A DNA stretch of 45,189 nt from Mycobacterium neglectum (GTDB lineage: Bacteria; Actinomycetota; Actinomycetes; Mycobacteriales; Mycobacteriaceae). This document shows, one piece after another, positions 33,474-40,943 of this stretch; position 1 is the first letter of the stretch, and every line of letters starts with the position of its first letter. The notes beneath the pieces were generated by a model that made no database searches, was not told the origin of the DNA, and saw nothing but the letters and a program-made list of their open reading frames with translations. The stretch lies in contig NZ_NVQE01000048.1 of the NCBI RefSeq assembly GCF_002591975.1, forward strand, positions 1 through 45,189, in the 5' to 3' direction. The position numbers and the translations under genes were made by a program.

Positions 33474-34166
33474 TCAGGCGGCCGTGGCGGTCAGTGTCTG
33501 CAACGCGGGGACAACGGCGGCTACGTCGGCAACCCAGCCGAAGATGCCGCCCTGGGCCTTGACCATCTCCAGGCCCACGCGGTGGAACTCGGGGAAATAT
33601 GAACCCACACAATCGGATACGACCAAGCACTCATAGCCGCGGTCGTTGGCCTCACGGGTGGTGGTATGCACGCAGACCTCGGTGGTGACCCCGGTGATCA
33701 GCAATTGCGTGACACCCGCTGCGGCGAGCACGTCCTGGAGTTCGGTGGCGTAGAAGGCGCCCTTACCCGGCTTGTCGATGACGACCTCACCGTCGATGGG
33801 CGCAAGTTCGTCGACGATGTCGTGCCCGTACTCGCCGCGGATCAGGATGCGTCCGTACTTGCCCGGATCGCCGATCCGTTGCGACGGTGCTCCGCGATTC
33901 AGCTTGGCCGGCGGGCAGTCCGAAAGGTCGGGCCGATGGCCTTCGCGGGTGTGGATCACCATGATTCCCGCTGCGCGCGCCGCGGCGATCAAGGTCGCCA
34001 ACGGAGGGACGACCTTCAATAGCCGGCTGACGTCGTTGCCAAGGCTCTCGCCGAAACCGCCCGGCAGCAGGAAATCCCGCTGCATGTCGATGACTATCAG
34101 CGCAGTCTTGCCTGCGACGAGCGTGAACGGCGAAGGTTCCGCCGTGACTTCGATGCGCTTGTTCAT
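33474..34166 (-). CDS. biuH: Biuret hydrolase-type cysteine hydrolase (isochorismatase fold)
   Basis: A 230-residue isochorismatase-like hydrolase with the complete triad D27 (IVIDMQRDF), K132 (IDKPGKGAF) and C165 (GVTTEVCVHTT), with the K-C spacing of 33 seen in biuret hydrolase and RutB. The segments HTREGHRPDLSD.PPAK, IGDPG..GRILIRGE.GHDIV and CVHTTTREANDRGYECLVV match biuret hydrolase of Rhizobium as I recall it, closer than to ureidoacrylate hydrolase. Expected reaction: biuret plus water to allophanate and ammonia. It overlaps the allophanate-hydrolase-type gene by four bases (ATGA), which strongly supports the two-step pathway. Confidence 0.85.
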   Translation of the reverse strand: MNKRIEVTAEPSPFTLVAGKTALIVIDMQRDFLLPGGFGESLGNDVSRLLKVVPPLATLIAAARAAGIMVIHTREGHRPDLSDCPPAKLNRGAPSQRIGDPGKYGRILIRGEYGHDIVDELAPIDGEVVIDKPGKGAFYATELQDVLAAAGVTQLLITGVTTEVCVHTTTREANDRGYECLVVSDCVGSYFPEFHRVGLEMVKAQGGIFGWVADVAAVVPALQTLTATAA

Positions 34167-35569
34167 ATGTGCTCCTCGACGGCGGCGGGTTGTACGGATT
34201 CCGGGAATGACGGTTCGCGTGGTTCGTCGAGCAGGTTCGCCGCGAATTGCAGAACGGTGTCATCGGTCAGGGCGGCGCCAAGCAGCATCGCACTGTAGGG
34301 ACGGCCGTCCGGTGTGGTGCCCAACGGAATTGCGACGCCGAGTAGGTCGAGCAGATTTCCGAAATGGGTGTAGTGGCCGAGCATCGTATTGCAGTCGATC
34401 GGCGCCGCGAGCACCTCGGATACGGTGAACGTGGTTCCGACGGTGGGCACCACCAGCACATCCATCGACTGCCACAGCCGCGCCGCCGATGCCTTGAGTT
34501 CGGCCAGTCGTTGCAGTGCCGCGAAGGTGTCGACCGCCGTGTACCTCTGACCGCCCCGCAGGATCTCCCGCACGACCGGATGTATGGAATCCGGTCGCGC
34601 GGCAAGGAAATCACCGAACTCCACGAGGCGTTCGGCAACCCATGGGCCCTGGTACAGCAGCGAGCCGGCTGCTAGAAACGGTTCAAGGGACACGTCGACC
34701 ACGGTGCAGACCCGAGACGCCTGCGCACGAAACGCGATGTGCGCGTCCCGCATCACGGTGTCGCCGAAGAACTCCAGTTCCTCGACGGGAGGCAGGCCCA
34801 CCCGGATCGGGTCTCCGCCGTAACGCGGTCCGCGGTCTCGCGTCCAGGCGTCGGCGTCATCGCGGCCAACCATCACATTGAAGACGCGGTCGACGTCGTC
34901 GATCGAGCCTGCCATCACGCTGATGCAGTCCAGCGATTTGCAGGCAGGGACGAGGCCGACCGTGCTGATCAGACCGCGCGACGGCTTGAAACCGACGACT
35001 CCGTTGAGTGCCGCGGGGACACGTCCCGACCCGGCGGTGTCGGTGGCCACTGCGAACGGAACCTGCCCCAGCGCCACCGCAAGTGCCGAACCCGAACTCG
35101 ATCCGCCGCAGATCAAGTCGCGGCCGTAGACGCTGCGCGGAATTCGGTATGGGGTACGGGTGCCGTTCAGTCCCGTGGCGAACTGGTCCAGGCTGGTCTT
35201 GCCGACGTACAGCGCGCCGGCCTCGAGCAGCTTCTGCACCACCGGCGCGGTCGCCGTCGCGACGTAGGCGTAATCGGGGCACGCCAAGGTCGTGACGACG
35301 CCCTCCACGTCGATGCTGTCCTTGACGCCGAACGGCACACCGTAGAGCGGCAAAGTCCTTGCACCAGGACGGGTCTCGATCTCTTCGGCTGCCGCGAGTA
35401 ACTGTTCGCGCGGGACTGTGGACAGCCAGGTGCCGTCGTCACCACGAGCCGCAATGGCATCGGCAACCCGTGCCGCAGTCTTGGTCGGTGAACCGGTCCC
35501 GGCTGCATGCGATTCCAGGATCTCGGCCACGGAAGGTCCGATGCACGGTCCGTGCGCGTCAGCAGCCAT
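34163..35569 (-). CDS. atzF: Allophanate hydrolase-type amidase (AtzF-like, amidase domain only)
   Basis: A 468-residue amidase-signature enzyme. The Ser-cisSer-Lys triad is K83 (GVKDSIDV), S157 (GGSSSGSALAVA) and S181 (DTAGSGR). LPLYGVPFGVKDSIDVEGV.TT.ACPDYAY, SLDQFATGLNGTRTPY and SLDCISVMA are the fingerprints of allophanate hydrolase. Full AtzF or DUR1 proteins carry an extra C-terminal domain of about 130 residues for the later decarboxylation step, and this one ends after the amidase fold. It should convert allophanate to N-carboxycarbamate and ammonia, with the final decay spontaneous or by another protein. The start ATG abuts a palindrome and has no Shine-Dalgarno, so translation may be leaderless. 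Confidence 0.85.
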   Translation of the reverse strand: MAADAHGPCIGPSVAEILESHAAGTGSPTKTAARVADAIAARGDDGTWLSTVPREQLLAAAEEIETRPGARTLPLYGVPFGVKDSIDVEGVVTTLACPDYAYVATATAPVVQKLLEAGALYVGKTSLDQFATGLNGTRTPYRIPRSVYGRDLICGGSSSGSALAVALGQVPFAVATDTAGSGRVPAALNGVVGFKPSRGLISTVGLVPACKSLDCISVMAGSIDDVDRVFNVMVGRDDADAWTRDRGPRYGGDPIRVGLPPVEELEFFGDTVMRDAHIAFRAQASRVCTVVDVSLEPFLAAGSLLYQGPWVAERLVEFGDFLAARPDSIHPVVREILRGGQRYTAVDTFAALQRLAELKASAARLWQSMDVLVVPTVGTTFTVSEVLAAPIDCNTMLGHYTHFGNLLDLLGVAIPLGTTPDGRPYSAMLLGAALTDDTVLQFAANLLDEPREPSFPESVQPAAVEEHI

Positions 35570-35570
35570 A

Positions 35571-35589
35571 TCTGTCGATTGTCGACAGA
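35571..35589. promoter_or_regulatory. GntR-type operator at the start of the biuret operon
   Basis: TCTGTCGA-TTG-TCGACAGA is a perfect 8-bp dyad ending one base before the amidase ATG (35569, minus). It contains TTGTCGACA, resembling known FCD/GntR operators. On the minus strand a GACAAT -10-like hexamer lies 9-14 bases before the ATG, so a repressor here would block the promoter and a leaderless start. The regulator gene is immediately upstream. Confidence 0.65.
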
Positions 35590-35638
35590 ATGATGGCGAT
35601 CGCGGGTCGGGTGTGTGTCGTTCTTGTTAGCGATCTTG

Positions 35639-36310
35639 TCAGCGCTGCAGTCGCGGGTCGAGATAGTCGAGATGGCCATGCTCATTCAGCGCGGCGATGA
35701 CCACCGACTGATCGTTGGTCGCGAGTGCCGTCAGAATCGCCTGATGCCGATCGATGCCCTCATGTGCGCTGCGGTGGCGCGCCTCGGCACGGATGTTCAT
35801 CGCCATCGGCAACTGCAGTTTCAGCAAGATGGGCTCGAGCGCGATGTCGAGTTGGCGGTTGCCTGCGAGTCCTACCACGGCGGCATGGAATAGACGATGC
35901 GCATCGTCGCGGCCAAGGTCGTCGGTGGCGGCGCGCATCGCGTCCAAGGCCGACCGCACCGATTGCAGAGACGTGTCAACATCCGCCAGCGGTAGCGCCG
36001 ACTCGATCGCGTGGCATTCCAGCACGTGGCGTAGCGCGAAGAGTTGCAGGATGTCCTCCGACGACCACTCCGCGACGCGTGAACCCCGGCGCGGGAAACG
36101 TTCGACCAGACCCTGTTGAGCAAGTAACCGCAACGCCTCCCGCAGCGGTGCTCTGCTGATTCCGAGGTCGGCGCAGAGTTGCTCTTCGACGACCTTCTGA
36201 CCGGGCTGTAGCGCGCCGCTGAGGATGGCCTCGCGCAGGCGGTGTTCGGCGACTTCCACCAGCGTCGCAGGCAGCGCCCTGCGCGCGTCGTCGATCCGTG
36301 GCGCGGTCAT
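35639..36310 (-). CDS. GntR/FadR-family (FCD) transcriptional regulator
   Basis: A 223-residue regulator. The winged HTH (about 15-82) shows LREAILSGALQPGQKVVEEQLCADLGISRAPLREALRLL then GLVERFPRRGSRVA, the GntR signature. The FCD ligand domain (about 90-210) has the metal-site pattern DDAHRLFHAAVV, HQAILTAL and a late His. It probably senses the nitrogen compound or an intermediate. It is co-directional with and 69 bases upstream of the amidase; a dyad in that gap is the probable operator. ATG 36310 gives a standard length; the ORF extends to 36607 without support. Confidence 0.88.
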   Translation of the reverse strand: MTAPRIDDARRALPATLVEVAEHRLREAILSGALQPGQKVVEEQLCADLGISRAPLREALRLLAQQGLVERFPRRGSRVAEWSSEDILQLFALRHVLECHAIESALPLADVDTSLQSVRSALDAMRAATDDLGRDDAHRLFHAAVVGLAGNRQLDIALEPILLKLQLPMAMNIRAEARHRSAHEGIDRHQAILTALATNDQSVVIAALNEHGHLDYLDPRLQR

Positions 36311-36470
36311 GGCGGTCAATCGTAGGAACTTATCGTCCGGTTCGCTTCGTTGTCGGCGGGTGCCCGACCTCACCACCACAGCGTCGCGCCGGCGTCGACG
36401 TTGGCGCCCCTGCTGAGCCGTGCCGGCAATCGACACACCTGGCGCGGCTTCGGCTCTGCCGCCGGCAGGC

Positions 36471-37289
36471 TCACAGTGGGCGGGTGACGCCCTGCCGGAC
36501 CCCGTGTGTGGCATCCACGAACGGCAGCACGGTGTCGAGCCAGGCCGCCGGCTCGGACGAGAACACGACGTGTCCGGTTCCAAACGCCTCGAGCGTCGAG
36601 CCTTCAATGGACTCGGCCAGCTCCCTGCCCCAGCGCATCGGGGCCGTCGGATCCTTGGCGCCCCAGGTGATCAGCACGGGTGCGGCGATCCGGGAGGCTC
36701 GCATCCGAAGGTCGTGCCCGGGATCGGTGAAGCTCTTCCACAGTGCGGCAGCAATTTTCGCGCCCTCCGCGGTTCTGGCGCGGCCCACGACGCGACGCAC
36801 GATGGCTTCGTCGGTGGAGGTCTTGGGCTGCATGTACGCGCGGACGAAGGCTCCGAACACCGCCCTGACCACGACGGGCCGCCCCATCACGGCGCACATG
36901 ACGCGGGTGAACACGCTATGCGGTGTGAAACCTCCCGTATTGACAAGAACGACGCCCGAAACCCGCTCCTGCCGTTCGAGCGCGAGCCGGCACGCCGCGT
37001 ATCCGCCGACGGAGTTCCCGACGACGACAAGATTGTGTAGGTCGAGCAGTTCGGCGAATTCAACCAACAGATCGCCGAATTGAACGGCGCGCAGGGGTAC
37101 CGATGGTAGTGGAGAGGCGCCATGTCCCGGCCAGTCGAGAGTGAGTACGCGGCGTCCCTGCGCGAGTTCGGCGCGCACGGAGTCGAAATCGGTGTGGTCG
37201 TGCAGAGCGGCGTGCAACAAGAGAATCGTCGGGCCCGAACCCTCGTCGGTGTAGGACACGGTTCCCAGCCTGGTCAGCAGTGTGGGCAT
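36471..37289 (-). CDS. Alpha/beta-fold hydrolase
   Basis: A 272-residue alpha/beta hydrolase: oxyanion/strand region TILLLHAALHDHTDF, WPGHGAS, nucleophile S93 in GNSVGGYAA, acid Asp in ITWGAKDPTAPM, and His in GTGHVVF. The triad is complete. The lid region is short. It is divergent from a TetR regulator across 76 bases with a palindrome, the usual arrangement for a regulator and its target. The substrate is unknown (esterase, lactonase or C-C hydrolase are all possible). ATG 37289 has no strong ribosome site; a longer ORF to 37511 would overlap the TetR gene. Confidence 0.8.
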   Translation of the reverse strand: MPTLLTRLGTVSYTDEGSGPTILLLHAALHDHTDFDSVRAELAQGRRVLTLDWPGHGASPLPSVPLRAVQFGDLLVEFAELLDLHNLVVVGNSVGGYAACRLALERQERVSGVVLVNTGGFTPHSVFTRVMCAVMGRPVVVRAVFGAFVRAYMQPKTSTDEAIVRRVVGRARTAEGAKIAAALWKSFTDPGHDLRMRASRIAAPVLITWGAKDPTAPMRWGRELAESIEGSTLEAFGTGHVVFSSEPAAWLDTVLPFVDATHGVRQGVTRPL

Positions 37290-37302
37290 CGCGATCCCTT
37301 CA

Positions 37303-37322
37303 TTGACCGGTCGGTCGGTCAA
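37303..37322. promoter_or_regulatory. TetR-type operator between hydrolase and regulator genes
   Basis: TTGACC-N8-GGTCAA, with the spacer itself GGTCGGTC, lies 14 bases before the hydrolase ATG and 43 bases before the TetR start. The GACCGGTC core and repeated GGTC units are typical of mycobacterial TetR operators. Probable autoregulatory and hydrolase-controlling site. Confidence 0.6.
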
Positions 37323-37365
37323 ATACACCGTATGCTCGAGCCGACGTTCTGGCAAGGGAGGCACG

Positions 37366-37923
37366 GTGGAGGTAGCCAACAAGCGGGTGGCCGCGGCCCA
37401 GCAGACACGCACCAAATTGATAGAGACCGGCTTGGTGCTCGCCGAGGAACTCGGACTCGAGGGTCTGAGTGTCAACGCCGTTGTCGCCGCTGCAGGAGTG
37501 TCGAAAGGCACGTTCTTCCACCACTTTCCGGATCGGGTGTCCTATCTGGTCGCCCTGCACCGTCGATTCCACGACGTGCTGTTCGAAGAGGTCACGGCTG
37601 CCATCGGCGACCTGAAACCGGGTAGGGACCGACTTGGCGTCGCCGCGCGTACCTACCTCGACGCCTGCCTGCGCGATCGCGGTGTCAAGGCGTTGCTTCT
37701 GGAAGCGCGCGGTCATCTCCCGATCGCTGACGAGGTGACGCGGCGCAATCGGATGAATGTCGAGGTCGTGGCGGCCGATTTCACCGCGCTCGGTTGGGCC
37801 CATCCCCGCCAGGCGGCGCGACTCTGGGTCGCGGCCACCGCAGAATGCGCACTGATCGAACTCGAACGAGGCCGCCGCGACGCCGCCGCGCGCGCGAGCC
37901 TCAACGATCTGGTACGGGGCTGA
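37366..37923 (+). CDS. TetR-family transcriptional regulator
   Basis: A 185-residue TetR repressor. The N-terminal HTH (about 10-58) shows TRTKLIETGLVLAEELGLEGLSVNAVVAAAGVSKGTFFHHFPDR, split here by helix boundaries. The C-terminal ligand domain (60-180) includes ALLLEARGHLPIADEVTRRN and LWVAATAECALIELERGRRD. AAGGGAGG lies 5-6 bases before GTG 37366; the in-frame extension to 37282 covers the operator and is rejected. It probably represses itself and the divergent hydrolase. It is not itself the KstR regulator whose box lies downstream. Confidence 0.88.
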   Translation: MEVANKRVAAAQQTRTKLIETGLVLAEELGLEGLSVNAVVAAAGVSKGTFFHHFPDRVSYLVALHRRFHDVLFEEVTAAIGDLKPGRDRLGVAARTYLDACLRDRGVKALLLEARGHLPIADEVTRRNRMNVEVVAADFTALGWAHPRQAARLWVAATAECALIELERGRRDAAARASLNDLVRG

Positions 37924-37935
37924 TTCGACAACCTC

Positions 37936-37955
37936 CACTAGAACGTGTTCTAGTG
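37936..37955. promoter_or_regulatory. KstR box (steroid-catabolism operator)
   Basis: Nine-base perfect arms CACTAGAAC and GTTCTAGTG with a GT spacer give TAGAAC-GT-GTTCTA at the core. The established KstR motif is TnnAACnnGTTnnA. The box ends five bases before the thioesterase ATG, where KstR binding would block the promoter. No ribosome site fits between, so the mRNA may be leaderless. Confidence 0.85.
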
Positions 37956-37960
37956 CACAG

Positions 37961-38587
37961 ATGGTGCAGTACACCGATATCGGAGACGTCTCCGCCGCGG
38001 AGGTCGACCGCATGCGCACCGTCTACGGTGCACTCGCCGAGTCGGTCCGCGAGCTCATCGATGCCACGATCCGTACCGAGGTCGACGCCGACGAAGTGGC
38101 GGCGGTGAAATCCGAGATCGACGCGGCGACAGCACGGTTGCGGTCCGAGCAGTGCGACGGGCCGTTCGGGGTGCGCTTCACCACCGGTGGGGATCGTTTG
38201 GCGTGGGGGAACCCGGTGATCGGGATCCGCAATCCGATCGCACCGCCGCTGCGGATCCAGCGCGACATCGACGGCCGGGTGTTCACCGACTTCCATCTGG
38301 GTGCGGCATACGAAGGTCCGCCGGGCCACGTGCACGGGGGTGTCTCCGCGTTGGTCCTCGATCATGTGCTCGGAGAAATGGCGGCCAGCGAAGAGACGCC
38401 GCGCTTCACCGGCACCATCACGCTGCGCTATCTGCGACCCACCCGGCTGGGAGAGCTGCATGCCGAGGCAAGAATCACCCGCACCGACGGATTCAAGGCC
38501 TACGCAGCCGGCCATCTCGCGGACGACGAAGGCATCACCGTCGAGGCGGAGGGTGTCTTCATCCAGCCGAAGTGGGCTCGCGGCTAG
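37961..38587 (+). CDS. PaaI-family hotdog thioesterase, KstR-controlled
   Basis: A 208-residue protein. Residues about 105-200 form a hotdog thioesterase domain with the PaaI-type motif GHVHGGVSALVLDHVLGEM followed by ITLRYLRPTRLGELHAEARI. The first 100 residues are an N-terminal helical region (MRTVYGALAESVRELIDATI...) and a FTTGGDRLAWGNPVIG strand typical of the mycobacterial long form. It hydrolyses acyl-CoA thioesters. A perfect KstR box just upstream places it in the cholesterol/steroid regulon, so a steroid-derived or side-chain acyl-CoA is the likely substrate (inference). The last 29 bases overlap the convergent FUSC gene. Confidence 0.85.
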   Translation: MVQYTDIGDVSAAEVDRMRTVYGALAESVRELIDATIRTEVDADEVAAVKSEIDAATARLRSEQCDGPFGVRFTTGGDRLAWGNPVIGIRNPIAPPLRIQRDIDGRVFTDFHLGAAYEGPPGHVHGGVSALVLDHVLGEMAASEETPRFTGTITLRYLRPTRLGELHAEARITRTDGFKAYAAGHLADDEGITVEAEGVFIQPKWARG

Positions 38588-40547
38588 GGACGATCCCGGT
38601 GAGGCTGCGCGTGATGGCCGCGATCTCGGAGATCAGTACCCGCGCCGCACCGTTGTCGCCTGGCAACGGCCCCGCCTGCGCCCGCACCAGCTTGTCCGCC
38701 GCCGTCAACGCGGCGACGTCGACCGTCCAGGGCAGTGCCGGATTCGGCGGAGCCCCCCGCAACGCTTCGACGTAGTCGTCGACCGCCGCGATGAAATCGG
38801 GGGTGAGCGTGGCGGGCGATTGTGTCGGCAGGCTGCGTTCCAGCGACGTGCACGCGCTGGTGACCGCGTTGAGTGCGGTCCGGTAGGACCTCAGCCACCG
38901 CCGCAACTCCCGCGAGTCCATCCGTGCTGCGCCGGACGCTGCTTCGAATGCGGCGCGGGCGCGAAAGGCGCGCTGCCACGCCGCCGACATCGCATCGGCG
39001 GGATGATCGAGTTCATGAACGAAGGCTTTGACCACTGTTGCCGCATAATCGATTTCGGTCTTGAGCAGTTCGCCGGCGCGTTGCTGCAACCGCGTCAGCG
39101 CGTGGTCGGGCAACATCACGTGGGCCATCACCGCCAGTCCGCCGCCGATCACCACCGAGAACAGCCGGTCTTCTACCGTTGCGCCCGCCGAGGTGGCGCT
39201 GATTTCGAGTAGGAACACCGCGGCCGCGGCGACCCCCGCGCTTGCCGCGATGTAGCCGAACCGCTCCACCCAGTACGTGATGGCCAGACACGCCACGGTC
39301 AACACCGCGGCCGTCACACCCGTCGGCGCCCAGATCATGGTGATCAGGGACGCGACGAGGATTCCACCGGCCAGGCCCCCGACGCGCCCGACGCAGCGGG
39401 TGTAGGTGTGCGCCGTCTCGGGGCGAAGGACGAAAAGGACCGTCAGTGCGATCCAGTGGCCGTGTGCGATCGGGGCGAACCGATCGGCGGCCGTCGCCAG
39501 CGCCGCCGCCGTCGCTAGCCGCACGGCATGACGCAGGATCGGTGACGCCCAGGTCAAGTGTGTCCGAACTCCGGTCAGGGCCGTCCGCAGCGGGCTGATC
39601 ACGTCAGGTTGGAGCAGATCCGGGAACCGGAACTCGGCCGCCTCCTGCAGTTGCTTCGAGAACCGTTGTGCAGCTGTTGCTTTCGGCCCATTCAGCGTCG
39701 CCACTGCAGTGTCGACGCGGACCAGGGCGTGCTCGGCCTCGCGTCGCGCGTTGTGCTTGTTCTCGGCGATTGCATCGAGCGCGACCGCCGCGTCGTTCAG
39801 CATCTGCGAAATGCGGTCCCGCTCACCTTCTTGGGTTCCCCGCAGCGCGAGCAATGCCACCATCAACCGCTCGGGCAGCCGATGCCCGCCGTGATAGGCC
39901 TCCGGCCGCCTGGTGGCCTGGGTGTCGGCGAACGCATCCCGCAGCCAGGTCAGTTGGGCCGCTTCCAGCGGTGAGTCGAAATCCGCGGCGATGCGCCGGG
40001 CATCGGTGGCCAGTGACCGATAGGCCCATGCCAATGCATCGCCCTGCGTTCGCCAGCGTTGCGGCGGCCAGACCGCGATCAGCGCCGCCTGCACACAGCC
40101 CGCGGCGATCGTCAGGAGCGTCGGCAGCGCGACGGATGTCACCGATGGTGCGTCCTGCGGCGCAACGACCAGTAGCGCGCTGCCTGCCGCAGCGACGAGG
40201 CCCGCATTCTTCCCGAGCGCCCACTGCATTCCGGCTGCCAGGCACCACACCGCCACGACGATGATGAAAAGGACGCTGTACGCCGACGTCAGCGAGCCGA
40301 CCAAGACGGCGCCACCCATCTGCAACGCCACGATGACGACGAGTTGCACGCGTCCGCCGGGGCTGTCCTGCAACGCGATGGCACCACACACCACCCCGGC
40401 ACCGGCCACCCACATCGTGGCTGCACCGGTATCGAGCGCAATGGCGAGGATCGCCATGGCCAGCACCCCGAGCAAGCTGCGAACCACCGCACCGATGTCC
40501 GGCGTGGGCGGTCGCAAAGCGTCGAAGACCCGACTGCCCATGACCAT
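38559..40547 (-). CDS. FUSC-family (YccS-like) inner-membrane protein
   Basis: A 662-residue protein with two blocks of hydrophobic helices (about 22-162 and 338-470) separated by a soluble helical region (165-330) and followed by a cytoplasmic helical tail. This duplicated layout, with HWIALTVLFVLRPETAHTYTRCVGRVGGLAGGILVA in the second block, is the fusaric acid resistance-like (FUSC/YccS/AaeB) pattern. Members are linked to efflux of aromatic or other weak acids. There is no membrane-fusion partner nearby, normal for actinobacterial FUSC. It is convergent with the KstR-box thioesterase. Confidence 0.85.
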   Translation of the reverse strand: MVMGSRVFDALRPPTPDIGAVVRSLLGVLAMAILAIALDTGAATMWVAGAGVVCGAIALQDSPGGRVQLVVIVALQMGGAVLVGSLTSAYSVLFIIVVAVWCLAAGMQWALGKNAGLVAAAGSALLVVAPQDAPSVTSVALPTLLTIAAGCVQAALIAVWPPQRWRTQGDALAWAYRSLATDARRIAADFDSPLEAAQLTWLRDAFADTQATRRPEAYHGGHRLPERLMVALLALRGTQEGERDRISQMLNDAAVALDAIAENKHNARREAEHALVRVDTAVATLNGPKATAAQRFSKQLQEAAEFRFPDLLQPDVISPLRTALTGVRTHLTWASPILRHAVRLATAAALATAADRFAPIAHGHWIALTVLFVLRPETAHTYTRCVGRVGGLAGGILVASLITMIWAPTGVTAAVLTVACLAITYWVERFGYIAASAGVAAAAVFLLEISATSAGATVEDRLFSVVIGGGLAVMAHVMLPDHALTRLQQRAGELLKTEIDYAATVVKAFVHELDHPADAMSAAWQRAFRARAAFEAASGAARMDSRELRRWLRSYRTALNAVTSACTSLERSLPTQSPATLTPDFIAAVDDYVEALRGAPPNPALPWTVDVAALTAADKLVRAQAGPLPGDNGAARVLISEIAAITRSLTGIVPSREPTSAG

Positions 40548-40805
40548 CCACCCATTCTGACGCCACCGACCTCGATCGACGCTAGAACTCGCCTCGAGTC
40601 ACCCGACCAACTAAGCGGCTTCGCTTTTCGGATAGCCGCTCTCCGTAGTTTGCCCGGCCGTCAGTTTGCCTGTGGTACTGGGCAAGCCCGCTCCCGCTTA
40701 CGTATTCGTCAGCCGTTTCGGTGCCGTACGTCTTTGATTCGGCTGTATAGATTCATGTCGCCCGATAGACTCGGCCCGGGTCAAGAGAGCTGCCGGGAGG
40801 TGCCG
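40548..40805. promoter_or_regulatory. Upstream region of the thiocyanate hydrolase operon
   Basis: 258 bases between divergent FUSC and scn genes. It contains a direct repeat AGTTTGCC at 40647-40654 and 40663-40670 (16-bp period), an outward TTGCCC...GGGCAA pair, and an AT-rich stretch TTGATT...TATAGATT (40734-40753) with no clean -35/-10 spacing. It presumably holds the scn promoter and a regulator site, but no element can be assigned firmly. Confidence 0.4.
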
Positions 40806-40943
40806 ATGCCCATCAATGCTGTCGTATTCGACGGCGTTGCTGGATTCTGCCCGCTGCTCCGGACACCGCCAGATTCCGCCGTTCAAATTCGCCCATCAGC
40901 AATGCGAGCCGGCGTGTCGGCCCGACGAAGGGACCCTCGATGA
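40806..40943 (+). CDS. Short leader ORF coupled to the thiocyanate hydrolase genes
   Basis: A 45-codon ORF starting MPINAVVFDGVAGFCPLL and ending ARRRDPR. It has a good ribosome site (GGGAGG, 6 bases before ATG) and overlaps the next gene by ATGA. The large gene has only a weak ribosome site of its own (AGGGA within this ORF), so reading the leader probably brings ribosomes to it. I see no known domain. The second half is basic and of low quality, so it may be a regulatory leader peptide or the remnant of a longer gene. Confidence 0.45.
   Translation: MPINAVVFDGVAGFCPLLRTPPDSAVQIRPSAMRAGVSARRRDPR

Noticed and set aside
33474..34166. Assignment as RutB ureidoacrylate hydrolase
   Set aside because: No other rut genes are present, the overlapping partner is an allophanate-hydrolase-type amidase, and the HTREGHRPDLSD and RILIRGE segments look like biuret hydrolase.
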